Positions 19,749 through 30,893 of a DNA stretch of 64,000 nucleotides are shown piece by piece. Source of the stretch: Mixta gaviniae (GTDB lineage Bacteria > Pseudomonadota > Gammaproteobacteria > Enterobacterales > Enterobacteriaceae); assembly GCF_002953195.1 (NCBI RefSeq), contig NZ_CP026377.1, positions 2,604,001 to 2,668,000 on the forward strand. Reading direction: 5' to 3'. The stretch's first letter is position 1, and each line of letters begins with the position of its first letter. The notes under the pieces were generated by a model. It was not told the origin of the DNA, searched no databases, and saw only the letters and a list, made by a program, of their open reading frames with translations. The position numbers and the translations under genes are program-made.

Positions 19749-20312
19749 ATGAAACTCAATCCCACAGCAACCGCCCTGGTGTTAATCGATCTGCAGGAGG
19801 GCATTTTGCCTTTCGCCGGCGGTCCGCACAGCGCGGAACAGGTAGTTGCAGGCGCGGCAAAGCTGGCGGCGGCGTTCCGCGCCGTTAATGCGCCGGTGGT
19901 GCTGGTACGGGTGGGCTGGTCGCCCGACTTCGCCGATGCGCCGAAGCAAGACGTTGATAGCGCGCTGATGCACGGCGCGCTGCCGGAAAACTGGTGGGAT
20001 TACCCGCCCGCGCTGGGCGTCGAGCCGGGCGATCTGCAGGTGGTGAAGCATCAGTGGGGCGCGTTTTACGGCACTGACCTGGAGCTGCAGCTGCGCCGTC
20101 GCGGTATCGATACCGTCGTGCTGGGCGGCATTTCCACCAATATTGGCGTAGAATCTACCGCGCGCAACGCCTGGGAGCTGGGCTTCAATCTGGTGATTGC
20201 TGAAGATATCTGCAGCGCCGGCAGCGAGGCGCAGCACAACAGCAGCCTGGAATGGATTTTCCCGCGCATCGCGAAAGTGCGCCGCGCCGAAGAGATTATC
20301 GCCGCGCTGTAA
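19749..20312 (+). CDS. yecD: Isochorismatase-like hydrolase family protein YecD
   Basis: A 187-residue cytoplasmic protein of the cysteine hydrolase fold. The conserved Asp is in LIDLQEG near residue 14. The position that holds the catalytic Cys in nicotinamidases and related enzymes reads [12 protein letters not shown], without cysteine, as I recall for E. coli YecD too, so enzymatic activity is doubtful. The physiological role is not known. It precedes yecE by 41 bases. Confidence 0.92.
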   Translation: MKLNPTATALVLIDLQEGILPFAGGPHSAEQVVAGAAKLAAAFRAVNAPVVLVRVGWSPDFADAPKQDVDSALMHGALPENWWDYPPALGVEPGDLQVVKHQWGAFYGTDLELQLRRRGIDTVVLGGISTNIGVESTARNAWELGFNLVIAEDICSAGSEAQHNSSLEWIFPRIAKVRRAEEIIAAL

Positions 20313-20353
20313 CCTCATCCGGACGGGCAAGCCCCGTCCGCTACGGGAGCAAC

Positions 20354-21178
20354 ATGTCGACATTTCGTCTGGGATTGCCGCAGTGGCAGCATCCCCACTG
20401 GAAACGCTACGGGCTGGAAACGCTGGCCGACTATGTGCGCTACTTCAACTGCGTGGAGGGCAATACCACGCTTTATGCGCTGCCGAAGGCGGAGGTGGTG
20501 CTGCGCTGGCAGGCGATGACCAGCGATGATTTCCGCTTCTGCTTTAAGTTTCCCGCCAGCATTACCCATCAGTCAGGCCTGCGCCACTGCGACGACCTGG
20601 TGGAAGAATTTTTCCGCACGCTCGATCCGCTCAGCCCGCGCATTGGCCAGTACTGGCTGCAGATGCCGGCCGCCTTTGGGCCGGATGCCCTTCCGGCGCT
20701 CTGGGCGTTTCTCGATAAGCTGCCTGGCGCGTTCCGCTACGGGGTAGAAGTACGCCATGCCGCCTTTTTCGCCAAGGGGGAAGCGGAGCGCGCGCTGAAT
20801 CGCGGCCTGCATCAGCGCGGCGTGAACCGTGTGATCCTCGACAGCCGTCCGGTGCATGCCTCCACCTCCACCAGCCCGGCCTCGCTGGAGGCCAAATCGA
20901 AAAAGCCGAAGGTGCCGCCGCATGCGATTATGACCGCCAGCGATCCGATGGTGCGCTTTATCGGCAGCGAATCGCTGCAGGAGAATCAGGTCTGGTTTGA
21001 TGACTGGCTCAGTAAGCTGCCGGGCTGGCAGGCGGACGGTACCCCCTGGCTGTTTCTGCATACGCCCGATATCGGCGAGGTGCTGGATCTGGTGCAGGCG
21101 CTCTGGCCGCGTCTGCAGCAGGCGCTGCCGCAGGTGGGCGCAGCGCCCGACTGGCCGCAGCAGAGCGCACTGTTTTAA
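20354..21178 (+). CDS. yecE: DUF72 protein YecE
   Basis: A 274-residue member of the DUF72 family, a TIM-barrel-like fold of unknown function. The start at 20354 has GGGAG five bases upstream; the longer frame overlaps yecD. Recognisable family parts are the N-terminal GLPQW and NCVEGNTTLYALP. It is probably cotranscribed with yecD. Confidence 0.93.
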   Translation: MSTFRLGLPQWQHPHWKRYGLETLADYVRYFNCVEGNTTLYALPKAEVVLRWQAMTSDDFRFCFKFPASITHQSGLRHCDDLVEEFFRTLDPLSPRIGQYWLQMPAAFGPDALPALWAFLDKLPGAFRYGVEVRHAAFFAKGEAERALNRGLHQRGVNRVILDSRPVHASTSTSPASLEAKSKKPKVPPHAIMTASDPMVRFIGSESLQENQVWFDDWLSKLPGWQADGTPWLFLHTPDIGEVLDLVQALWPRLQQALPQVGAAPDWPQQSALF

Positions 21179-21333
21179 TCCGCAATACGGGTCGCTTTCA
21201 GTTCGCCATCGGCGCGAGAGAGGGTAAATTGCGACCAGCCTTGATCGGGCGCGGGCAACCGCTGCCCAGCCTGTAGTCTGCAGGGATGTGGCGTGGCGCG
21301 ACAAAAGATGCAGCGCGCCGCGCTTTCTGCCAA
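21175..21333 (-). CDS. Possible small protein or gene remnant, convergent with yecE
   Basis: A minus-strand frame from a TTG at 21333 to a TAA overlapping the yecE stop encodes about 52 residues with host-like codon choice, an RCIFC cysteine pair and a Trp-Ser-Gln-Phe segment near the end. There is no ATG or clear ribosome site, so it may be the tail of a lost gene. E. coli carries yecN at this place on the other strand. Confidence 0.25.
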   Translation of the reverse strand: MAESAARCIFCRATPHPCRLQAGQRLPAPDQGWSQFTLSRADGELKATRIAD

Positions 21334-21352
21334 AATATGCGCCTTTCCGTAG

Positions 21353-23076
<1,724 letters not shown>

Positions 23077-23084
23077 TGTGATAA

Positions 23085-23107
23085 GGGCGCCTGAAGGCGC
23101 CCTTTTT
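23085..23107 (+). terminator. Terminator of cmoAB
   Basis: GGGCGCC (23085-23091), loop TGAA, GGCGCCC (23096-23102), then five T. It ends right at the stop of the convergent exporter gene. Confidence 0.93.
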
Positions 23108-23109
23108 GA

Positions 23110-23730
23110 TCAGCGCCGCGACAGCGCCAGCTTCGCCGCAAAGCCGATAAACACGCAGCCGGTCAGCCGATCCATCGCTTTCATCACTGACGGGCGACGC
23201 AGCTTGTCGGCAAAATAACGCGTGCCGGCGATCAGCATTACGCTCCACAGCAGGCCGATCGATGCGTGCGTAAAGGCCATCGCGCTGCTCCACAGCGCCA
23301 CCGACGCATCGGCCGGGATAAACTGCGGCAAAAACGACACGTAGAAAATGCCCACCTTCGGGTTCAGCAGGTTGCCGAACAGCCCTTTAACGAACAGCGC
23401 CACCCAACCCGGCGGCGTCTCCGGCTCCTGCCCGGCAGGCAGCGCGGTACGCGGACGCAGCAGCAGGCCGACGCCAAGCCAGAGCAGATAGGCGGCGCCG
23501 ACCCATTTCAGCAAGTTATAGGCCACTTCTGACGCCAGCAGCAGCGCTCCCAGCCCGAAGCCGACCGCCACGCCCCAGACGAAACAGCCGCTGGCGACGC
23601 CCAGCGCTGAGGCGAAGGCCCGCCGCCCGCCATGCGCCGCCGAGGTACGCAGCACCAGCGCGGTATCAAAACCGGGCGTCAGGGTCAGGATGATAATCGC
23701 CACCAGAAAAGCGAGCAGAGAAGAGATCAT
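23110..23730 (-). CDS. RhtB/LysE-family amino acid exporter
   Basis: A 206-residue inner-membrane protein with six hydrophobic segments, typical of the LysE/RhtB exporters of amino acids. The family motif appears as LTPGFDTALVLR near the N-terminus and GNLLNPKVGIFYVSFLPQF in the middle. The exported substrate cannot be read from sequence. A clear paralog lies at 47785-48405 in the island. It stands alone between cmoB and a DUF4385 gene on the opposite strand. Confidence 0.88.
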   Translation of the reverse strand: MISSLLAFLVAIIILTLTPGFDTALVLRTSAAHGGRRAFASALGVASGCFVWGVAVGFGLGALLLASEVAYNLLKWVGAAYLLWLGVGLLLRPRTALPAGQEPETPPGWVALFVKGLFGNLLNPKVGIFYVSFLPQFIPADASVALWSSAMAFTHASIGLLWSVMLIAGTRYFADKLRRPSVMKAMDRLTGCVFIGFAAKLALSRR

Positions 23731-24001
23731 AACGTATTCCTTTGTGATTCAACGGCGCGCCCCTGACGCCAGGGGAGAGTCTGAACGCCATGCGACACGA
23801 TGGGCTACAGCAGTTACCTTCCGACAGCTTATCGGCACAGGCTGCGGCTCTGTCCCCACGGCAGGCAGGACTCTGGGGCGCATTGTAAAATTATTGTAAA
23901 CAAAAGGGAATCGCCACACCGCGCTGAGCCGTTCGGCGGCGGCGCGCTGCGCTAATTTCTCCGGCAACGCTAAACTTACCGCAGCAGCCACAGGAGGACG
24001 C

Positions 24002-24451
24002 ATGAAAGAGTTTGATTACCAGCAGGACTTTAGCCAAATCAATTTTCGTCAGCACCCGGAGCTGTATCAGGTGGGACGCGGCGAGCAAGGCGTGCTAATG
24101 GTCGAGCCGTATAAATCGGAAATTTTGCCGCACTGGCGTTTCCGCACCCCGGCTATCGCCCGCGAATCGGCGGAAAAAATCATGGCGCTGTTTGAAGAGT
24201 ACCGCCGGCAGGATGATTTTGTCGGCATGGATATGGCGCGTAAGTTTATACAGATGGGCTTTACCCGCGCGCGCCGCTACGCCAATCACCCCGGCGGCAA
24301 AAAATATGACGCCGACCGCCAGGTGCTGCCGCAGCAGCTTGATGCGGAAAAGGTGGAATCGGCGACCATTTTCAAAGGGTACTGGGATAAAATCCGCGCC
24401 GACGCTGACTATCTGCAGCGTAAAAAAGCGCATCAGCAGCGTTACGGCTGA
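24002..24451 (+). CDS. DUF4385 family protein
   Basis: A 149-residue soluble protein that I recognise as the DUF4385 family by FDYQQDF, MARKFIQMGFTRARRYANH and GGKKYD. The function is unknown. A GGAGG ribosome site lies just upstream (about 23993-23997). It is basic and has neither a signal peptide nor a membrane segment. gldA follows after 112 bases. Confidence 0.75.
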   Translation: MKEFDYQQDFSQINFRQHPELYQVGRGEQGVLMVEPYKSEILPHWRFRTPAIARESAEKIMALFEEYRRQDDFVGMDMARKFIQMGFTRARRYANHPGGKKYDADRQVLPQQLDAEKVESATIFKGYWDKIRADADYLQRKKAHQQRYG

Positions 24452-24563
24452 GACCCCGTCGCAATGATTTCTGCTTTTTTCCCACAGATCATCAAGCCAG
24501 CCCGCAGAAACCTGCCAGGCTTTAAGCCATCATCGAAAACCCGTAGCTTAAAGGAGAGCAGGT

Positions 24564-25661
24564 ATGAGTAAGTTTGTTTTTTCCTCACCGCGAAAATATG
24601 TTCAGGGCGCCGGCGTGCTGGCAGAACTGGGCACCTACCTGAAAGAACTGGGTGACAACGCCTTTCTGATCGCCGATGAGGTGGTCTGGGGGCTGGTAGG
24701 CGAGCAGGTGCAAACCACCCTGCGTCAGGCTGGCGTTGAGCAACGCTACGAGAAGTTCAACGGCGAAGCCTCCGGCAATGAAATCAGCCGTCTGGCGGGC
24801 GTTGCGCGTGAAAGCGGCGCCCCGGTAGTGGTGGGCCTCGGCGGCGGTAAGACGCTGGATACCGCGAAGGCGGTTGCCGATGAGTTGCATGCGCCGGTAG
24901 TGATTGTACCGACCGCCGCCTCGACCGATGCACCCTGCAGCGCGCTGTCAGTGATCTATTCCGACAGCGGCGTATTTGAAAGTTACCGTTTTTACAGCAA
25001 AAACCCCGATCTGGTGCTGGTGGATACCTGGGTCTGCGCGCAGGCGCCGGTGCGTCTGTTCGCCTCCGGCATCGCCGATGGCCTGGCGACCTATGTTGAA
25101 GCACAGGCGGTGCTACGCTCGCACGGCAAATCGATGGTGAACGGCGATCCGACCATCGCCGGCATGGCTATCGCCCGCGCCTGCGAAGAGACGCTGTTGA
25201 CCTGGGGCTACAGCGCCTGGACCGCCGTGGCGCAGAAGCGCGTCACGCCGGCAGTGGAGGCGGTAGTGGAAGCAAATACTCTGCTTTCCGGCCTTGGATT
25301 TGAAAACGCCGGCCTGGCGGGCGCGCACGCCATCCATAACGGCTTTACCGCGATTGAAGGCGATATTCATCACCTGACCCACGGCGAGAAAGTCGCCTAC
25401 GGCACCCTGACGCAGATGGTGCTGGAGCAGCGTCCGGATGAAGAGATTGCGCGCTATATCCGTTTCTATCGCGCCATCAATATGCCGACCACGCTGGAAG
25501 AGATGCATCTGGAAAATGAAAGCTGGGAAAATCTGGTGAAGGTTGGCGCGCTGGCGAACAGTGAAGGCGATACGCTGAAAAACCTGAATCCCGGCCTGAC
25601 GCCGGAAGCGGTAGCGCACGCCATCCTGGCGGTAGATGCCTTCAGCAAAACCGTGAAGTAA
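24564..25661 (+). CDS. gldA: Glycerol dehydrogenase
   Basis: An NAD-dependent, metal-containing (iron/zinc) alcohol dehydrogenase of 365 residues, converting glycerol to dihydroxyacetone. Family segments are GGGKTLDTAKA (NAD-binding), APCSALSVIY, and the metal-binding histidines in AGAHAIHNG and THGEKVAYG. A ribosome site AAAGGAG is upstream. A small inverted repeat TTTAAGC/GCTTAAA (24522-24552) lies just before it. No dihydroxyacetone kinase is adjacent. Confidence 0.93.
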   Translation: MSKFVFSSPRKYVQGAGVLAELGTYLKELGDNAFLIADEVVWGLVGEQVQTTLRQAGVEQRYEKFNGEASGNEISRLAGVARESGAPVVVGLGGGKTLDTAKAVADELHAPVVIVPTAASTDAPCSALSVIYSDSGVFESYRFYSKNPDLVLVDTWVCAQAPVRLFASGIADGLATYVEAQAVLRSHGKSMVNGDPTIAGMAIARACEETLLTWGYSAWTAVAQKRVTPAVEAVVEANTLLSGLGFENAGLAGAHAIHNGFTAIEGDIHHLTHGEKVAYGTLTQMVLEQRPDEEIARYIRFYRAINMPTTLEEMHLENESWENLVKVGALANSEGDTLKNLNPGLTPEAVAHAILAVDAFSKTVK

Positions 25662-25750
25662 CCAGGCGGTAGCGCGTGCCGTTACGGCGGCGGAGGCATG
25701 CAGTAATACCGTTCCGGCGGCAGAAAGCCTCAGTTAAGACGTTCGGTTTC

Positions 25751-25771
25751 AGGCGCCTGCGGGCGCCTTTT
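25751..25771. terminator. Hairpin terminator between gldA and the YnfC-like gene
   Basis: AGGCGCC (25751-25757), loop TGCG, GGCGCCT (25762-25768), then TTT. It sits at the end of the convergent gene and can serve gldA. Confidence 0.75.
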
Positions 25772-26621
25772 ACTTCGGCTGCGCCACGCTCTCCCAGTAC
25801 TCGAAGCGGTAGGCGGCCGCCAGCTGGCGCTGCAGCGTTTCCTTGCCATCGGTCTCTGTTTCCTGAGAGTAACTGAGCGTGCAGTTGCCAATATCATCCC
25901 AGCTTTGGCACTCATCCAGCGTGACCGTGGTGCCGTTACGATTGTTACTTATCGCCCGTAACCCTGATTCGCGCTGCTGCCGATCGTAGCTGTAGCTCTC
26001 CTTGCCCTGCGCCGAATCGCTGCCCAGCAGCAAGCCATCCGCGCTCCAGCGATAGCGATATTCGCCGTTGGTTAACGCGTCGGAGCCGCGCGCCACGCTA
26101 CTGCTCAGCCGCAACTGCTTATCGTAGTTGTAGGTGGTTTCCGTGAAGCCTTTATTGCCCATCAGAATAAAGCTGTCGCTGGCGCTGATGATATTGCCCT
26201 TCTCACCCACCATATAGCTGATGATGCCCTGCTTGTTATTCACTTCCACCAGCGCGTTCTCTTTCTTCACGCTCACCGAGATCTGGTATTCCGCCAGCCA
26301 GCCGTGATCCACGCGTGAAATATGCTGCTCCATCGCCAGCACCACGTTGCGCTCGTCTTTGTCATAGCTGATATCGGCGACGGTAAGCCGGCCGCAGCGA
26401 TCAAACTGGCCCAGCACGCGCTTTTGCGAATTGACGTTTTTGCCGAATTCACCCATCACGACCTGCTTGATCTGCCCTTTCGCCGTGCCGCCCAGCAGGA
26501 TCACGCTATTGCTGTTGTTGATCGCGCCGCCGGCATTGCGGCAGCTCTCCGCCGCCAGCGCCGCGCCGCTGCCCGGCAGGCTGACCACGCCGATCAGTAA
26601 AAGCAGATATCCAGACTTCAT
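25770..26621 (-). CDS. Exported protein, possibly YnfC-like
   Basis: A 283-residue protein with a signal peptide (MKSGYLLLLIG... cut near ALAAES), so it is periplasmic or secreted. The middle has YD/RYRY repeats and the end has EC...GNCTLSYSQE, which recalls the E. coli YnfC (UPF0257) layout; this link is weak. The start at 26621 has AGGAAGAG at proper distance; an ATG three bases before it is an alternative. It lies downstream of the beta-helix genes on the same strand but behind a hairpin, so it probably has its own role. Confidence 0.55.
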   Translation of the reverse strand: MKSGYLLLLIGVVSLPGSGAALAAESCRNAGGAINNSNSVILLGGTAKGQIKQVVMGEFGKNVNSQKRVLGQFDRCGRLTVADISYDKDERNVVLAMEQHISRVDHGWLAEYQISVSVKKENALVEVNNKQGIISYMVGEKGNIISASDSFILMGNKGFTETTYNYDKQLRLSSSVARGSDALTNGEYRYRWSADGLLLGSDSAQGKESYSYDRQQRESGLRAISNNRNGTTVTLDECQSWDDIGNCTLSYSQETETDGKETLQRQLAAAYRFEYWESVAQPK

Positions 26622-26663
26622 CATCTCTTCCTGTGAAAATGCGTCGATACACGGCATAAAGAT

Positions 26664-26686
26664 GCCTTCCGACAGAAGCGGAAGGC
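26664..26686 (-). terminator. Hairpin after the broken beta-helix gene
   Basis: GCCTTCCG (26664-26671) pairs with CGGAAGGC (26679-26686). The U tract on the minus strand is weak. It resembles the hairpin after the intact copy at 28762-28786, in line with a duplication. Confidence 0.55.
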
Positions 26687-26694
26687 AGCTGGCG

Positions 26695-28384
26695 TCAGGC
26701 TGGGGTTACCGAACCGGTGGTTTCCAGAGCAGCCCGGGGCGCGGTCGCCGGACTGCCTGTTGCATAATAATAGCGTAGCTGCTTATTAGCATCATAGCTC
26801 AGCATCATTTTTCCGGTTACCTTGCCGGCGGTATTGATGGTGCCGCCCTCAGTCGCCAGCTGCGCCTGCGAATAGATAAAGCCGCTGTTGATGCCGACAT
26901 TATCGTTAACCAGCCAGGCAATGTTTGGCACATCGCCCACCTCCCTGGCAACAGGTTTGCTGGCGCCCTCCCTGGCGCTGTAGCGCAGCCCCAACAGAAT
27001 ATTAGCGTTCATGTTGTAGCAGTCGTTCAGCACAAACTTCTTTTTGATCTCCTGAAGGTCGACGGCGAGTTTCGCGGCTCTCAGGCCGCAGTTAGCGATA
27101 TGCACATTGGCCAGATCGATCAGGTGAATGGCGATATTATTGGCGCCGACGTCGATAATGCAGTTGTTTATCGACAGGTTGCCCCCAGAGTGCCACTCGG
27201 CTTATTAAACAAAATCCCGGTGGCCTTGCCGTTGCCGATAAAGCGGCAGCCGGTAAGCAGCACATTATTGTGCTCCGCCGCGCCCGATTTAACTTGGATG
27301 CCGAAGCCTTCGGCGTAGCAATTGTTGAGATGCAGATCCTCCGCCGGCTCCAGATCAAAAGCGATATTGGTTTCCAGGCCGCGGTTCTGCATCATGACCT
27401 GCAGCGTGAGTTTATGGTCGCCCTGCACCGTAGAGGAGCGCGTCAACACTACTCCGGCGCCAGCAGATTTCTCATCCATCAGCACCATTGAGCGGATATT
27501 AACGTGCTTTGACCAGTTTTGTACGCAAATAGCGCCGCGTGTAAGGTGCCACTGCTCCTCGCCGTTTTTAATATCGGCGGTGCGGATATATTTAATGATA
27601 TTTCCCACCAGCACGTTGGAACACGTAATATAGGCCCCCTCCCACCAGGCCGCGCTGCCAATTGAGACATTGCCGATCGAGACGCCGTTGGTTATGCCCT
27701 CAGCGCCGAAAGAGCTCTCAGGCGAGATTATTGGTTATAATGGTGTGCTGGGCGTCAAATTCCGGTCGTCCATCATTATTGTTGGTGATCGGCGCTTCGG
27801 CATGAAAAGCCAGACGCCCGTCGATGCCCGCTTTGCAGGAGGCGTAGTTGCCGTCGATCATGGTTCCTGATCCCCAGGTGCTGACCGCATCGCCGCGTTC
27901 CTCCAGGCCGACGCCCAGACAATCAAGAAAGCTATTTTTAGAATACGTGGGCCATGGACGCGATAGTTCGAACCGCAATCACCGCATTGACCTGATTCAT
28001 CATGGTGCAGCCCTGTATCAGGCAAAAGCCGGCCTGAATATCGATGGTTCCCTGACGGCCGCCGCCTTTATTGCTGACAAGATTACTTTGTAACAACTGA
28101 GGATTACTTGAGTGCAGATTTAATATTTTACAATTGGAATGCTTTAAAACGATCATCAAGTGAGTTTTCATCTTCTCGCCAATCGGCCTGATCTCTCCGG
28201 TTTTCGTAACCTCAATAACCTGCCCTTCGAAAGCAGTCTTAATCTGATCGTCAAGGTTTATCACCGTATCGATAATAACGTGCGTCGCCTGTTGGAGTAA
28301 TGCCTGTAACGCCTTCGTATTATCGGTTTTATAATCTGTTGTCGTGGTAACCCTGATATTGAGCGATGATGTAGAGACTGGCAT
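26695..28384 (-). pseudogene. Broken copy of the phage beta-helix (tailspike-like) gene
   Basis: Reading the three frames in turn restores a protein like the intact neighbour at 28793-30484, from MPVSTSSLN (ATG at 28384, with AGAGGA upstream) to a matching end in TPA. At least three frame breaks are visible: near 27965, where AVIA continues in another frame; near 27700, where about a dozen bases are missing after NNLA and a stop enters; and in a run of five C at 27182-27186. The fragments keep up to about half identity by eye, so this was a real paralog that decayed. Confidence 0.85.
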
Positions 28385-28792
28385 AATAATCCTCTCTATT
28401 TCATAAAATAAATGGACCTGTCCTTTACCTGGTGCGCTCCAGCTTGCCCGCTCAGCGTAGCGCAATAGTTACGTACGTAAAATATTACATTATCAATTTT
28501 CATACTCCTGTCTTAAAAGCTAACCATTTATTACTTGAGTAGCTGCGTTTAGTTACTCAAATGTGTCAAATGGAAAGGTTGCCTGGGAGGAATTACGTTT
28601 TAATTTCAAAAGAATAAGCAGCAACGGCGCATCAAGTGCAGGCGTGATGTTATGTGCGGCAACAGAGGAAGATGGATTTTATCGTACGGAGAGTAAATGG
28701 AGATATGGCCCTTTAAGGCATCATGCTGGTACGCATAAAATATAAATAAATTTAATGAAAAGACCTTCCGGCTAGGCCGGAAGGTCATACGG
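28385..28792. other. Spacer between the two beta-helix genes
   Basis: About 400 AT-rich bases. It holds the terminator of the upstream copy and, near 28384, the ribosome site of the broken copy. No convincing gene is seen. Confidence 0.6.
28762..28786 (-). terminator. Terminator of the intact beta-helix gene
   Basis: GACCTTCCGGC (28762-28772) and GCCGGAAGGTC (28776-28786) form an 11-bp stem, followed on the minus strand by TTTTC. Confidence 0.85.
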
Positions 28793-30484
28793 TTACGCTG
28801 GGTTGATAGTTTCGCTATTATCGAAAGATACCCATGCCCCTTTGCTATCAGGTGCAGTTGCGTAGTAGTAACGCAGTTTCTTATCAACGCCATAGCCCAG
28901 CACGATTTTACCCATCGCTTTGCCGACAGTATTTACTGTTGACGCAGCCGACTTAAGTTGATCCTGTGAATAAACAAAGCCGCAGGTAATGCCGTCATTC
29001 TCATTAAATAGCCATTCAATATCTGGCACATCGCCTTCAGAAGTGACCACCGGCGACCCGCCTGTGGTGCTGGTTTTGGTATAACGCAGGCTCAGCGGTA
29101 CGGCGGAGCTCAAGTTATAACAGTTGCTCATAACAAACTTCTCACCAATATTCTGCATGCCGACGGCGAATTTTCCTGCAGAATATCCGGTACTGGTAAT
29201 ATGCACTCTGGCCAAGTTAAACAGGTTCATGGCAAAGTTATTTGTGCCGACATCAATAATACTGTGGTTAATAGAAAGCGTACCGCCGTTACCGCCCTGA
29301 ATAAGGACGCCGGTAGCCGAGCCATTACTGATTAAACGGCAGCCGGTTAACAGCACTGTATTATAATCACTGGTCGTTCCTTTCAGCAACGTGGCGAAAC
29401 CTTCGGCAAAGCAGTTATTCAGATGCAGATCTTCCGCCGGCACTAAATTAAAGGCGTTGTTTTTCGAGTCGCCTTTATTCAGCATAGAGAGCTGCAGCGT
29501 CAATTTATGCTCGCCTTTCACCGTTGAGGAGCGATCCAGAATAAAGCCATCCCCCACCGAGCCTTCGGCCATCACCACCGTTGAGCGGATATTGACGTTA
29601 TATGACCAGTTTTGAACGCAAATGGCTCCGCGCTTCGGCGCCCAGTTTCCTCCCTGTGTATCAGCCGGCGTACGGGTATATTTAATGGTGTTTTCCACCA
29701 CCACGTTGGTACACATAATATAGGCTTCACCCCACCATGTCGCGCCGCCGATAGAGACGTTACCGATAGAGCTACCGTTAGAAATCCCTTCCATCACAAA
29801 GTGACGGCGGAATGGCCCATAAGCCAGGTTATTCGCCATGATGGTGTGCTGCGCGTCAAACTGCGCGCGCCCGCTGTTTGAGGTGACCGGCGCTTCAGCA
29901 TGAAAGGCGATGCGGCCGTCAGTGCCTTCCTTACAGGAGGCATAGTTATGGGCGATAACCGTACCCGATCCCCAGATGCTGACCGCATCGCCGCGCTCTT
30001 CCAGTCCCACGCCAATGCAATCGAGGAAGTTATTGCCAATAATACGTGAACCGTGAGCGCGCTGGATGGAGCCAGCGATCACCGCATTCACCTGGTTAAT
30101 CATGGTACAACCTTCAACAACGCAAAAGTCCGCCTGAATATCTACCGTACCCTGACGACCGCCGCCGTTGTCGCCGCTGGCATTGCTTTGCAGCAATAAC
30201 GGGTTAGTTGATTTCAGATTGCGCAACCGACAGCGCTGATGCTTAAGCGCAATCATCGAACGGATGCTCATATTCGTGCCGATCGGCCGGATTTCACCCG
30301 TTTCGGTACCTTCGATAATCTGCCCTTCAAAGGCAGTTTTAACCTGCGCAGATAGATTAATAATGGTGTCGACGATAACATAGCGCTCCTTATTAAGTAG
30401 CGCCTGAAAAGCGGCGGTATTATCGGTGGTATAATCCGTTGCGCTATTTGCGGCGATTTTTTGCGAAGACGTAGTTAAAGACAT
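28793..30484 (-). CDS. Phage-type right-handed beta-helix protein (tailspike or depolymerase-like)
   Basis: A 563-residue protein with the repetitive short-strand pattern of pectate-lyase-like beta-helices, as in phage tailspikes that cut surface polysaccharide. The fold opens at residue 17 with DYTTDNTAAFQALL. It therefore has no room for the N-terminal particle-binding domain usual in virion tailspikes. The end, with KLRYYYATAP and TINPA, is shared with the broken copy. The start at 30484 has GGAGG five bases upstream; an upstream ATG at 30526 lacks one. It follows the holin gene by 140 bases. The polysaccharide target is unknown. Confidence 0.78.
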   Translation of the reverse strand: MSLTTSSQKIAANSATDYTTDNTAAFQALLNKERYVIVDTIINLSAQVKTAFEGQIIEGTETGEIRPIGTNMSIRSMIALKHQRCRLRNLKSTNPLLLQSNASGDNGGGRQGTVDIQADFCVVEGCTMINQVNAVIAGSIQRAHGSRIIGNNFLDCIGVGLEERGDAVSIWGSGTVIAHNYASCKEGTDGRIAFHAEAPVTSNSGRAQFDAQHTIMANNLAYGPFRRHFVMEGISNGSSIGNVSIGGATWWGEAYIMCTNVVVENTIKYTRTPADTQGGNWAPKRGAICVQNWSYNVNIRSTVVMAEGSVGDGFILDRSSTVKGEHKLTLQLSMLNKGDSKNNAFNLVPAEDLHLNNCFAEGFATLLKGTTSDYNTVLLTGCRLISNGSATGVLIQGGNGGTLSINHSIIDVGTNNFAMNLFNLARVHITSTGYSAGKFAVGMQNIGEKFVMSNCYNLSSAVPLSLRYTKTSTTGGSPVVTSEGDVPDIEWLFNENDGITCGFVYSQDQLKSAASTVNTVGKAMGKIVLGYGVDKKLRYYYATAPDSKGAWVSFDNSETINPA

Positions 30485-30623
30485 AACAACCTCCAGAATA
30501 AAATATTTGATAAGTTTCTTTTTCACTTACGAACAGAGTTTCACAATCAACTGCGGATATTTAGCTTGCGGAAATCCCTTTCCGCTTGTATTACGGAAAT
30601 TATATTTTTACCGTTTTTATTAT

Positions 30624-30893
30624 TTAGCCCTGGTGCTTATCGATAATATCGTCATTTTCTGACGCGGTTTGCTGCCCTTCTGGTGCTTTTTGTCGGGTAA
30701 TGCGCGAAAGCATACCCAGCAACATGACGATGAAAGAGGCAATTTGTAGCCAGTGGGCCGGTATCATCGCTTTCCAGTCCGGCGGCATTTCTAACCAGAT
30801 GGTCGGCAGTACGCCCAGCAGCACCAGCGCTTTCGTAGAATGCCAGCGCCACCAGTTGGGCCAATCCTTCACCAGTTTAAGTTTCATTGTCAT
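30624..30893 (-). CDS. Phage holin-like membrane protein
   Basis: An 89-residue protein with two hydrophobic segments (about residues 22-36 and 48-64), a basic N-terminal part and a charged tail; size, topology and position beside a lysozyme fit a holin. The ATG at 30893 overlaps the lysozyme stop (ATGA) and has GAGGGG at proper distance, so translation is coupled. A second ATG two codons later is possible. Confidence 0.75.
   Translation of the reverse strand: MTMKLKLVKDWPNWWRWHSTKALVLLGVLPTIWLEMPPDWKAMIPAHWLQIASFIVMLLGMLSRITRQKAPEGQQTASENDDIIDKHQG

Noticed and set aside
28563..28745. 60-codon plus-strand frame between the beta-helix genes
   Set aside because: No ribosome site, atypical composition, and it faces the terminator of the neighbouring gene.
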